Source: Glycine soja
Lineage: Eukaryota > Streptophyta > Magnoliopsida > Fabales > Fabaceae
Direction of reading: 5' to 3'
Assembly (NCBI RefSeq): GCF_004193775.1
Contig: NC_041006.1
Location: 28,022,975-28,086,974 of the forward strand
Length of the DNA: 64,000 nt
This document shows, piece after piece, positions 45,582 through 55,877 of this stretch. Under the pieces are notes generated by a model, which saw only the letters and a list, made by a program, of their open reading frames with translations, had not been told where the DNA came from and did no database searches. Numbering within the stretch: the stretch's first letter is position 1; every line of letters begins with the position of its first letter. Position numbers and translations under genes: made by a program.

Positions 45582-46470
45582 AATACCACCAATGCAAGTG
45601 CTTCCTTAAGAGCCATCAAGAGATGCTCGAGATGATCCTCAGTTGAAGCAGCTCCACCATGTTGGGATTGCATGGATCTCAATACTCTACCAATAATCTG
45701 AACAAATATGTACATAGTAACTTAGTAAGATTTGATAAATTGGCATGCCATAGTCAGATGATGCATCACTCTTTTTTATAAGCCAACCAAATATTATTAT
45801 TAACTAATTACATAGTTTATGTAACTCACATTTATACTAACTAAAGAAAATAAGGGTGGACACAAAATGAAACGTAAATAATGGGGTATAAATTATGTGT
45901 CACCTTTCGTGCGTAGCCACCATAAGCTATGCCGCTAATTAAAACATGTGACGAATCACATGAGCTGATTGTTGGCGTATTATGATGTAAGTATTCTAGG
46001 AAAGGTTAACCAAAAAGAAGCTTTAATTATAATGCAATGGAGAAAATAGTGAATAACAAGAGAACATACAAAGTAGCAAAGTGAAGACATTACCAACAAT
46101 AGTTGTTTGGAAGAGTCCCTCTTTTTTTCAACCCATCAATTGTGTGAGCATTAGTTCCACTAGCAAGTTGAATAAAACCTACCATATTAAGGGACAAACA
46201 TTAACAGAATTAGGATATTGTTGAACAGTTTGTTTATAGAGGATATTGTTGAATCACCACCATTAGGTAAGCTAACCTGGATTATTTCAAGAATAAATTC
46301 TTCAATCAAGTGCCAATAGGCTAAGTATTCACTAAAAAGTTACTTATATAGTTATACCCCTTAAATATTAGAATAGATTGGAGGCACCACTTACAGCTAT
46401 AAGCTTCAAATATCCTACTGAATCTCCTAGAGCACTCCAGAGTTCTTTGAACAAAGTACTCTCTATCTAT
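45582..46470 (-). pseudogene. Exons of an unidentified host gene in CACTA B
   Basis: Minus-strand exon-like blocks with plausible splice sites. 46470-46385 reads LFKELWSALGDSVGYLKLIA. About 46185-46100 reads GFIQLASGTNAHTIDGLKKR then GTLPNN, ending before GTAATG. About 45957-45905 reads SSHVLISGIAYGGYARK, ending before GTGACA. 45695-45582 follows TTGTTCAG and reads IIGRVLRSMQSQHGGAASTE, then DHLEHLLMALKEALALVV and a stop. The four pieces are in one order and read like consecutive exons of a conserved plant protein, which I cannot name. At least one is likely damaged (shifted frame near 46100). I infer capture by CACTA B. An alternative is that it is part of B's own gene set, but no transposase-like motif is present. 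Confidence 0.5.
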
Positions 46471-46479
46471 AGAACGGAC

Positions 46480-48248
46480 ACAAGTCACATAAGGAGATGG
46501 ATTCAGATATATCAAGCATACATCATATCTCAAATTATAGATAACATAGCATTCCACCTATGACAACCCTTGACTCCATGGAACAACATAGGGAAAAGAA
46601 AAGAAAAATCCCGGCATAAAAGGAACAACATCTCTAATCTATGTTTTGTTTTTAGTATAACTCCTGCATGATCATAGTCCTTTAGTCAAGATTATGAATT
46701 TAACAAGAAGTACAAGTTCATATTATAGAGATTAAACTGCCACTTCATCGATGTTGAAGTAAATAAGTCTTTCACCACATAGCCAGTAAGTAGACTTCTT
46801 CAACTTGGGAATTATTTGACACATATTCAAGTCCTAAAATTGGATATCATATGTTCCATATGATCAATAAAAGGGTAAAAGACTAACATAGTTTTGGTTA
46901 AAGCAACAACCAATCAGTCAAATTATACACCATAAGTACTCAAATTCAAATATGTAAACTATGTTCTGGATCCAAAAGTTCTCAATGTTAAAATAATTTT
47001 AACCCAAGAATTCAACCATGATAATTTGAAAGTTGATATGTCTTTCATTTAACATGAAAAACCACAGTACATTTGCATATTATTAGTATAGAGTATTTGT
47101 CAAATTTATTAATAATTAATTTCTTTCAAAAAATTCGACTCACCACCCTTAGTAAAATCTTTTCTCTTAATTGCTTTTTTCATACATTAGACTCAAATCA
47201 AATATTTTATTTTAAGAACTCTTATTCAGTTTTCACTCAAACTAATGATATGCTAATACCTCTAAAATAATTTTGAAATTAATGATTTAAATCAAAAATG
47301 AAAATAACTAAGCATTTGTAATCCGTACATGGTTACATCCCCTATGCTTCTTTCTCTTTTTGTAAATGCAGATTATTAGTAGTAAAAATTCATTACAAAA
47401 AAAGGAAATATTGGTTATGAAACATATATGACATAACACCAATGCTACAACAGCAAAAAAACACATCATAAGAAAGAAATATTGCTTGTATTGGTTTTCC
47501 TAGCTAAAGGTTAATTTATAGCTTCGAAATAAATTTATCATTCACCAAAAAAAATGACAAAAGAAGCAAAGATGTTCCAAGTTTTTCATAATGTTGTCTT
47601 CTGAATTTCTTTAACACAGAAAAACTAAAGGTTTGAAATTTCCATCTACGGAAAATTTTAGCATAATATGCAAAACTCTGATAATAACACATGCATATAT
47701 ATAATTTAATTAGATTCCCTACAATTTAGGACACAACTTACCTTTTCTATACGACGAACATACCAAGCTGTTTGTTAGCGTATAAATGTTCACACATCGT
47801 TTTCAGTCTAGATGCATGCATCTCTACCAAAAAAAAAAATTAACATAGTACTCTCTAGCCTCACTTTGTGATAGGTTAGCAGTAGTTTCCATAGGGACTC
47901 AAGTGGGAATTGGACCCATGGGGCAGCATCTTCTTGATCCAAGTTGCTTGAGGTTCCATAGGGTTGATTGATCATTTTTCTGCACCCGTCTCAAGTTAAT
48001 AGGGGCATAAACATTATCCTACTTTGACAAAGATAGATAAACACACACCCTATGAGCTTTCTTTGGCTGGTGAGACATGTATCACTCTCAAAATCCCAAC
48101 TAGGAATACTGTTGTTCATGGTTCAGCTACACGAGTTGTCTATTTGAACAAGAAGGAGAGAACTTTAGACTTGGAGCAAACTTTACAGGTAGAGTAAAAT
48201 AAAGGAAGAAAGAAAGTCATTGGGTCAAGTGTATGCAACTAGACTTGC
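46480..48248. other. Mostly AT-rich interior of CACTA B
   Basis: No clear gene. A plus-strand stretch at 48052-48198 reads LAGETCITLKIPTRNTVVHG then SATRVVYLNKKERTLDLEQT before TAG, coding-like but unrecognised. A minus-strand piece at 46735-46800 (KKSTYWLCGERLIYFNIDE) might be another exon of the captured gene. The rest is short AT-rich sequence. Confidence 0.35.
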
Positions 48249-48605
48249 CAATACTATTAGAAAATATGATTTCTACATCGGTTATTTATGACTTTCAACA
48301 TCGGTTTTTGAACCGATGTTGAAAGTACAGACGTTGATAGTATTATCGTTAACATCGGTTTTTAAAAAACCGATGTTAACGTAAAATTACCAACATCGGT
48401 TATATAAATAACCGATGTTGCTAATATGAATTACACCAAAAAAATGTATATTAATGTTGAAAGTTAACATCGGTTTTTCAAAAAACCGATGTTAACGAAT
48501 GTGTTAATTTTGACAGTTAATATCAGTTTTTTCAAAAAACCAATGTTAACGAATGTGTTACTATTGACAGTTAACATCGGTTTTTTCAAAAAATCGATGT
48601 TATTG
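48249..48605 (-). repeat. CACTA A2 left terminus and subterminal repeats
   Basis: Starts CAATACTATTAGAAAATATG then TTTCTACATCGG, a decayed form of the A1 terminus (CACTACTA...TTTCTACATCG). About ten AACATCGGTTTT or AAAACCGATGTT repeats follow. This is the 3' end of the element relative to its genes. Confidence 0.7.
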
Positions 48606-48855
48606 TCAGGATTTTTTTTTAAATAATGTCTCTGTTTTTACAATAAAAAAACCAAAATTTAACCTGTAAATTTAAAATCAGACCACACAGCACACAACAT
48701 ATATCATTTGCATTCTGCTTTAAAATAGGTTTTTGCAAAAAACTAGCTATCAACAAAGGTTATTCAATGTTAAGATGAAACAACAATTGTAAAAAATGTA
48801 ATGCAAAGTATGTAAACTAATTAAGTAACCTAAAGTTACATAGTTGCCTAACAGC

Positions 48856-51851
48856 CTATGTTTGATTTCTAACTTTTAGATAATATTGTGCCCACTGGAT
48901 GCGAAGCGCCTTGAATCTCTCTGCTTCCAATGGTCTAACTTCATTAAAATACTGCATGATCAAATAAAAAAATGAATTAATAATGTAATAACAATTATAA
49001 GAAAACCAACTTTGTTTGAAATAAACAATTATCGTCTCCCAATTATTTCTGAAAGATCCTAAGATTATCGTGGACATCCAGTGCATCACGTAGTAGCCAC
49101 ATTCAGTGATTCCTTTTTGTCTATTACACTAAATACATAATGAAATTTGGATATTAATTAAACATTAACTACAATTAGTGTACACACACATAAAATATAT
49201 ATAAGTAGAATTTTTATTTAAATCACGTACCTTAACAACAATCCACCTAACAGCAACCTTGGAATTAGGTTGTGGAGTATCATCAAGTCCTTTCAAAGCA
49301 CTAGTGTTGAATATGAGGAACATTAAAATATTGATGTCGTTGAGTTATGTCAATGAAAATGTATTGTAAACAATACTGACCTGTTAATTATTCCCTTAAG
49401 GTAGTTGTCTGGCCTATTATGTAAAGAACAAAACCAGACAACTAGGTTTTCCTTAGGCAGAATGACGACCATTTGCCAGTGTCCGCTGCAATAGAGACGA
49501 ATATGAGTTATTGTAGTAGTATAGATTATTTAAATTCAATTGTTGTGTTTGACTTACCCATTCAGGTAGGCTCCAAGGTAAACATCTCATTTTGAACTCT
49601 GTATCCAACTCTTAATGTAACTTTCAGATTCAAATTGTGATTGCCCAGATCTCTGAATGGACTGTGGCTCGACGAATCCATACACATCAGAATTCCCCGC
49701 TCGCACACTTGTCTCAGTCAGATGGCTGTGTTGTTAAGCCAAATTTAATTATGTATGAATTTAAAACAATTACTTTGGTAATTAACAGTAATCTAAAATG
49801 ACTTATAGAATCTACAACTGTATAACAGATATGCTGAGACATTGACCACCGTGTGCAATTTCAGAGAGATCTTCGTGCTTTATATATAACGGGAAGTTTT
49901 GATTAAACACCCCGAATATGGTAGCATCCCACATAACCTGGAGAGGCTTCAAAAACAGTTGTGGGATGGTCAATGTCATCAGGTACAGGGGATCATCGAC
50001 CTCTTCATCCAGGCTTTCTGGAGGTTTTGCTGGAGACATAGCTGCCTGTTGATCAAACATAGTTAATTAGCAAGTTTTGATTACAGTGAACAAATTAATT
50101 GAAAAAAATAAACATATAATCAGAGAAAAATACATGTTCTGATAAACGCTTCACAAGATGTGTTGGCCAAGCAAGGAAGGTGTTAAGTGTTTGCCCCACT
50201 AAGGTAACCTCGTTAGTGGGTACAGGAACGAGAGCCTCTGCATCTTTAACCTCCTCAACACCAACCTTGACTTGGCCATGCAACAAAGGGATGTTGTGAA
50301 CTGTTGTGGATCCCTCATAAAGTCTTCCTAGGGCAACCAGGCGGGAAGGATTTTCTTCAATGTATAGCCCGCATTTGTCTGAGTCACTCGTCCCTGGATC
50401 GTTCCCTGAGGGAGCAACACAACTCTCCTTTGTGCTGACACGAGGACCTGAGGGACCAACCTTTGGCTCTGGAGGTAGTGCAAGTCCTTGTGATTGCATC
50501 TGAGACTGAAACTGGGACTGCATCTGGCTGAAGGATGCCATCATCTTTCGAGTCACTTTTTCTGTGATTGACTCCTCCAGTTGGTCTCTGATTTGTTGGG
50601 TCAGCTGTTCTAGGTCTTCAGGAGGCATGGAGGAAGAACTGCGGGATGTTCGTGAAGCCGATCCAAAGTATTGCTTAATGGTGACACCGGCTCCAACAAC
50701 ACGAGCACGACCAGGGTGCTCTGGTCGCCCAATGGTAGCAGCCAGGATATCCTGACGTCCATGGGGGACGAAAGATCCCTGTGACGCCTGCTCGTCCAAA
50801 GAATCATGTACCGAACACATATTTGTCCAAGGAATTCACAAAATACACAAAGATAATTACAATTATTAATTAAAAATGACTTACAATCCTGTCAGCTATT
50901 TCCTTTGCTGCCTCAGACGTCATCTGTCCAGTTTTCTTCATGCGGGCCATCTTCCATTTCACGTGGCGTCTGATGGGAGATGGAGGGTCAATGATGCTCT
51001 CAGTGCTTCCAAACTGGGCAGCTTCTTCCAGTTTTTTCTTTGTCTTCTCAGCCATGAGCTTTTCTTCTAAATATTCATAACCCCCACGAGACAATACGTG
51101 GGGGGCAGTGTTTTGCTTCTGGGAGGCCTGTTCCTTTTTCCGCACATCCTGCAAAATTTTAACATTAATGAAAATGATTATTACAATAAATTATAAGAAG
51201 TGATTTTGTTGTGGAAAACAACTAAAATGACAAAGTACATACCTCCCATGAGGGGTCTCTGCGGGTCTGACAAAACTGGGCCCATTTCTCCTTGCTAATG
51301 CCATATTTTTCACAGACAATGTCGTCCACATCGTCCTTGTCGGCTACAAGTGCCCATTTCCTAGTCAAGTCAGATCTAAACTGCCTCCAGCGCTCGTCGA
51401 CAATTTGAAGAATTTTCTTCTTTGTCCTACTGTCAGAAGCTTCAGGGATTTCAAATTCTGCTTGACAAACAATAAATTAGGTTTTATTGTAAGTAAATAA
51501 CAAATTTAGACTATTAAAGAAAATCAACGGAGAAAACTCATATACCTGAATATCCTCCCATATCAAATCCTTTTGAGCAGTAGGGACTTCCTTCCAGGTG
51601 TCATATGTGACGTCGACCTTATCACGAGCGACAATCCCCAAATATGTTCTTAATTTCTTCTTGTGGGGACCGTCGGCCTTGCTGGTAGCAGGATCGATGT
51701 TGACCACAGGTCTTTCTGCCCTAGGTGGTCTAGTAGCCAATGATCGTAGCCATGTCACCTTGCGTGTCCGCTTCAACGTAGATGGAGTTGCTGATGCGTC
51801 TGCAGGAGGAGGAGGAAGAGGAGGAGGAGGCGAGGCAGGTGGAGTAGCCAT
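48856..51851 (-). pseudogene. CACTA A2 TNPA-like gene with C-terminal Ulp1 domain
   Basis: Multi-exon gene. Exons: 51851-51546, 51460-51243, 51148-50885, 50805-50134, about 50046-49810, about 49733-49555, about 49494-49383, about 49320-49232, about 49133-48990 (continuous with text to 49010), and about 48957-48856. The N-terminal half is the Ptta/En/Spm type (LRTYLGIVARDKVDVTYDTW, KWALVADKDDVDDIVCEKY, TAPHVLSRGGYEYLEEKL). The C-terminal part is a Ulp1/C48 cysteine protease: GHWQMVVILPKENLVVWFCS with the catalytic His, and GITECGYYVMHWM with the catalytic Cys. It ends KALRIQWAQYYLKVRNQT. Damage: the acceptor before 50805 reads ACAT where A1 has GCAG, and a TGA replaces an expected arginine codon after YIKSWIQSSK (about 49600). 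Otherwise frames are kept, so it is a recent loss. Confidence 0.75.
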
Positions 51852-51956
51852 GGTCCTTTAAAGAGAAAAAGTTGAGTTAGTTAATATTATCAAAAAACAC
51901 TGTATGAGTTATGTAAATGAATGTACCGAAATAAAATACTATATTAGAAAATTACG

Positions 51957-52574
51957 TTAGACGATGTTAATTAATTCTCCTTCATCATGATCATTACGAT
52001 TAGCATGAACGTCGTCAGCTTCTTCTTCTCCGATGCTGTTAGAAGTCATTTGTGTAGACAAAGGACTAACATAAGTGTCCATGTATGAATCATCATCTTC
52101 TACATTAACACCAATTGTTTTCCCGTGTAGAACCACAGACCACCTTTCATCACAAGGGTCTTGCACATAAAATACTTGCTTAGCTTGTTCTGCCATGATG
52201 AAAGGGTCATTCTGGTAAACTAGTTTCTTCAGGTCTACCAACGTAAATCCTACATCATCAGTCCGCACACCGGTGTTGCTGTCAACCCACTTACATTTGA
52301 AAACGCAAACAGTAAATTTGACATAGTTAAGCTCCCATATTTCATCAATGAAGCCAAAGTAAGGGATTGAAGCTACACAGGGATTGTCATCATGTACAGT
52401 TGCAAAGTGTTGAGATTCAGCCCTTAGGGTGACCCCGTTGTTTTGCATTGTACTTTTGTCGTCTTGTGCTTTTGTGTAAAAGGAATACTTGTTTATGTCG
52501 TATCCTTGCCAAGTTATAACATTTCTTTTAGGCCCATGAGCTAGCTTTCTTAATGTTTCAGAAGCATTTTCGTC
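51957..52574 (-). pseudogene. CACTA A2 transposase, C-terminal remnant
   Basis: The DUF4216-like end of a TNP2-type transposase. It is open from the truncation point through ITWQGYDINKYSFYTKAQDD and PYFGFIDEIWELNYVKFTVC to the stop at 51957. It lacks the four stops seen in A1 in this part (CAG encodes the glutamine that is TAG in A1). The N-terminal 800 or so residues are missing, because the sequence is cut at about 52574. It cannot make a transposase. Confidence 0.85.
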
Positions 52575-52879
52575 ACCAATTCAAAATTCATCCATGTGAA
52601 TAAATATGTTGAATAAAAACAGGAGTATATTCATAATATTCTACATATTCAAAATATGTAGCATACCCTGCATCACTTTTGGTGGTGGATACTTGAGGAA
52701 CTGTTCGCCATCAGTTTGAAAAATTTCCTTGATCACTGGTATAGGGGCGATCTTGCTAAGAAAGTTTGTAGGTAGTGTAACTCCACCTTCATAGAGTTTG
52801 CCCACTTCAAATTCTTTTGTGGGACTATAAATTAATAAACACAAATAAATAAATAAGGAAATCAATTCACAAACCCAAA
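52575..52879 (-). other. Unassigned insert next to the transposase remnant
   Basis: A minus-strand frame reads EFEVGKLYEGGVTLPTNFLS then KIAPIPVIKEIFQTDGEQFL. This is faintly like the VALGRLYEGSTTVHNIPLL segment of the TNPA-like protein at 50340-50290, so it may be a distant paralogue of that segment. The evidence is thin. Confidence 0.3.
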
Positions 52880-53447
52880 CTTCTTTTTATCAAATATCAC
52901 TTGAGATCGTTTCAAGGTCCAACATCTTAACGATTCTCTCTACTCTTCAAAATTTAAAACGTCATTTCAAGATCCAACGCCTTAACGACTTTTTGTTCGC
53001 AATTAAAATAAATCTTTCAAAAACATAAAATCAATTTAACACACAAACATTCAGGCTTAAAGAACTACATAGGTCTGATTTCCTCATCGCACCTGGAGAT
53101 ACGTAGGAACAAAGGCAACACCGTTGTCGACTCGAAAAAAAAAATAAAAATTATAAAATAGTGTAATAAAAGCAATTCACCGCTCTTGGAAAAATAAATA
53201 ACTTTGAAGTCACATTGTGCACACTCGATTAAAGGTTGTCGTTCCTTGCGACGAACGCGTGGGGTGTTAATATCTTCCCTATGCGTAAACAACTTCCGAA
53301 CCATTATTTTGAAAATTCGCAGACCTCTTTTAGTTTTTCTAACGTTTTCCTTAAATAAGCGTTGGAGGCGACTCTCACTTATTTTCTTTTTTAGAAGATG
53401 CCCATTTTATTTTCTTTCGTCGTCCCGTCGTGAGGTAGGTTGCGACA
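52880..53447 (+). mobile_element. 3' fragment of a gypsy LTR, plus strand
   Basis: Matches the 3' third of the LTR at 8111-9764: AAGGTCCAAC repeats, the CTACATAGGTCTGATTTCC... ATACGTAGGA module at 53063-53110, CGCGTGGGGTGTTAATA, TAAATAAGCGTTGGAGGCGA and the end GAGGTAGGTTGCGACA at 53447. The 5' part is missing and no target duplication can be assigned. Confidence 0.8.
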
Positions 53448-53800
53448 ATCATCAAATGGGCCAGATCATCCACAGGCCCGCTTCTTATATCTTCATTTCC
53501 AAAAGAGTGAGCGACGTGGGTTCCTGCTTGACGGAGAAGAGCTCGACGCAATCCGCGGTGAACTGCTGTTGAGAGGTGTCGGTGGAGCCGAGAAGCTACG
53601 GCTGATGGTGATGGTGGTAGTGGTGGCGGTGGTGGTCGCCCTGTGCGGAGATCATGGTTTCGGCGGATAGGTGCGGCAAAAGAGATCTCTCACAATATTT
53701 TGGGAACCCAAGAGGTAAGAATAGAGAAAAACATATTAAAAATATATAATATAAATCGCCAGAGAATATAAAGCGAGAGCTACATATTAAAAAAAGAGAA
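53448..53800. other. GC-richer leader-like stretch in CACTA B
   Basis: From the LTR end to the right subterminal repeats. A frame at 53440-53670 reads LYLHFQKSERRGFLLDGEEL then a valine-rich run. No family was recognised. By position it may be the leader or promoter side of CACTA B or another copied piece. Confidence 0.3.
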
Positions 53801-53969
53801 AAATATTCTAAGACGATTTTATAAAAACCGTTTTAAAATGACAATCTTCACAAAACCGTCTTCGTTGAAAAACCCGAATTTACAAAATTGTCACCACCTT
53901 ATATACTAAGATGATTCTTGATGAACCGTTGTCATTCCGCTATCATAAAAAATGTCTTTTCTAGTAGTG
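53801..53969 (-). repeat. CACTA B right subterminal repeats and terminus
   Basis: TTCTAAGACGATTTTATAAA, AAAACCGTCTTCG and AAGATGATTC variants lead into ATGTCTTTTCTAGTAGTG. They are complementary in type to the left-end repeats. A CTA target copy follows. Confidence 0.7.
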
Positions 53970-53972
53970 CTA
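53970..53972. other. Right target duplication of CACTA B (CTA)
   Basis: CTA directly after TAGTAGTG; it pairs with 42987-42989. Confidence 0.75.
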
Positions 53973-55321
53973 GCTTATAATATCTTTCTTAGTTTCCCTG
54001 TCATTTTGTGATATTGAACTAATATACTTAAACTTAGAATACTTTAATATGATATCTTCAACTTTTACCTCTAAGTCAATTTTATGTTGTTCCTCACTAA
54101 ATATGCAATGCATATCATTGTCTTATTTGTACTCAACTTCTGATTCCAAATGTCTCTAAAGCTCAATTTTAATGTTAATATCTTCCTTAATTAAATCTAC
54201 ATCATTCACAAAATAAGAAAGAAACAATTCCCAAATTGAAAAGAAATGAAATTATTGAATTACATGACTATTTGAACAATCTTAAGAGGAAACAACTTTT
54301 GCACCAGCCACTTCCAATAAAGATTTTAGCTGATCCCCAAATTTATACTGCAAGCACGAAAAGGAATCATGAAAATTGTCAAGATGAGCTCTACTCCAAA
54401 AGTATCAAGAAGTTTCCATCTTTTCAAAAAAAACCTGCATGTTCGTTCCTACATATTTACATGTGAACATTAATCAAAACCAGCTAGTACTATAATACTT
54501 AAGTTGGGTCTCAAGTGAGTATAAAAGACTCGGGTAACATATACCAAATGCTCAGATTCTGACAAAAGAAGTGTATCCTTTCAAGCAATCTTCACGCGTT
54601 CTTGGGTCCACAATTTTTTTTAATAGATTCTCCTTCCACTCACACTGTTGGAATATACCTGCTTGAGAAAGAAGAGGGGATGGAGAAGAAAAAGAAGACA
54701 AAGAAAGCTTCTTTAGTTATCCTAACTAGTGTCAGGGTCATGGAATATAAAGCTAGCACAACCAAAATCCAAAGTCAAAGCAATACCTACAAATGACAGC
54801 TAGGAATTTCGGTGCTAATGTTCTTTTCTGCAAAAAGCTATACAGGGAAGGAACAAACAGTCACAAGTTAAACTTTAAACATGATAGAAAAAGTTATCTA
54901 TTTGGTTGCAGACTAAATCCTTCAATCAAACCTCACACTTCTAGACTGTAAATTAGATAATGTGTTTATGCTTGATAATTTGTTATCATAAATGAATTTG
55001 ATAACTTCTACCTCGAAGCAACAATTAGTACTATTATCATTGGTCAGAACTTAGAACTCACAATACAAAATCTAGCATACAATTCAGGGTCTATTATGCT
55101 GCTAGAAAACACAAAATAACCAGCGAACATGTAAAATGTCATACACTCATAGTGCATTGCTCTAATTTTTAAAGTAGATAAGATCACGAGACTCTTATGT
55201 CAAGAACATGGTCCACATGCTACATGAAAAGTTATGATTATGGTTGTAAATTAATTTTAAATTAATTCTTAGCAAATTATTGCTATGATTTGAGAAGGTA
55301 AAACTAAATTTTTTTATACCC
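53973..55321 (-). other. Coding-like minus-strand relic and unassigned DNA
   Basis: 54210 down to about 54030 reads on the minus strand DVDLIKEDINIKIEL, stop, RHLESEVEYK, stop, DNDMHCIFSEEQHKIDLEVK then VEDIILKYSK. It is a charged, helical, coiled-coil-like stretch with two stops. It directly adjoins the CACTA B insertion point and may be an old exon or gag relic. 54236-54466 has an open plus frame without a domain. The remainder shows nothing recognisable. Confidence 0.3.
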
Positions 55322-55329
55322 CTAGCCAG

Positions 55330-55869
55330 TAGGGGTGGGAATAGGTCAGGCCGGCCTACAGGGGCCTATGGCCTGACCTACATAAAGCCTGGCCTGAACT
55401 GGCCTATTTAATTAAAAGGCTAGGCTCAGACTTTTTTAAAAGCCTATTAAATTAAATAGACTAGGCTTAGGCTTATTAAAAAGTCTTATAAGCCTGATAG
55501 GCCGGCCTATATATATATATAATTATTTTTTAGATACAATTAATTTTTTTAAAACTATCAGACTTTGATTACCTTCATAGCTTTTATTCCTATAATTAAG
55601 TAAAAATGTAATTACAATTCAGGTATGAGTTATGTGTCCTTTTATGTTGCTTATTATTTTTATTGACTTCCATAAAAATATTAAATATTTATTGTGAAGA
55701 AGGCTTTTAAAAAGGCTATCAGGCCAGGCCAGACTTTTAAAAAGGCCAGGCCGAGCCAAAATAAAAAGTCTTTGATAGGCTATAGGCCAGGCTCAGGCCT
55801 CAAAGATCCATCGTAGGCTAGGCTCAGGCCTTTCAAAGCCTAGCCTGGCCTGACTTACTCCCACCCCTA
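55330..55869. mobile_element. hAT-type MITE with 8-bp target duplication
   Basis: A 540-bp non-coding element. Its ends are inverted: TAGGGGTGGGAATAGGTCAG on the left and, read in reverse complement, TAGGGGTGGGAGTAAGTCAG on the right. It is flanked by CTAGCCAG at 55322-55329 and 55870-55877, an exact 8-bp duplication, which is the hAT superfamily length. The interior is built of short AGGCC/GGCCT-rich repeats (AGGCCTATGGCCTGAC-like, AGGCCAGGC) and an AT-rich centre. It has no coding capacity, so it depends on a transposase elsewhere. Confidence 0.9.
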
Positions 55870-55877
55870 CTAGCCAG

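Larger units (their letters stand above)
48249..52574 (-). mobile_element. Partial CACTA element A2, nested in CACTA B
   Basis: Same family as A1 (same subterminal repeats, and TNPA-like and transposase sequences colinear with 21050-22454 and 27250-27900). It keeps its 3' terminus, the whole TNPA-like gene and the last part of the transposase. It breaks off at about 52574 within the transposase (just upstream of ETLRKLA), where unrelated DNA follows. The spacer between the two genes is only about 105 bp. This copy is therefore the reference for what A1 has gained. Confidence 0.75.
42990..53969. mobile_element. CACTA element B with exact CTA target duplication
   Basis: A 10,980-bp unit. The left end is CACTACTGCAAAAAGACCC and the right end, read on the minus strand, is CACTACTAGAAAAGACA. 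It is flanked by CTA at 42987-42989 and CTA at 53970-53972, the 3-bp duplication expected for En/Spm elements. Its subterminal repeats (CGTCTTAGAA-type, about 43000-43115, 45140-45310 and 53810-53950) differ from the AACATCGG family, so it is a different CACTA family from A1/A2. It contains a solo LTR, exons of an unidentified host gene, a partial A-family CACTA, and an LTR fragment. I see no transposase that clearly belongs to B itself. It was probably moved by another element's proteins. Confidence 0.8.

Noticed and set aside
42990..53969. Treating A1, A2 and B as one family
   Set aside because: B has CGTCTTAGAA-type subterminal repeats and A1/A2 have AACATCGGTTTT repeats; only A1 and A2 share genes.
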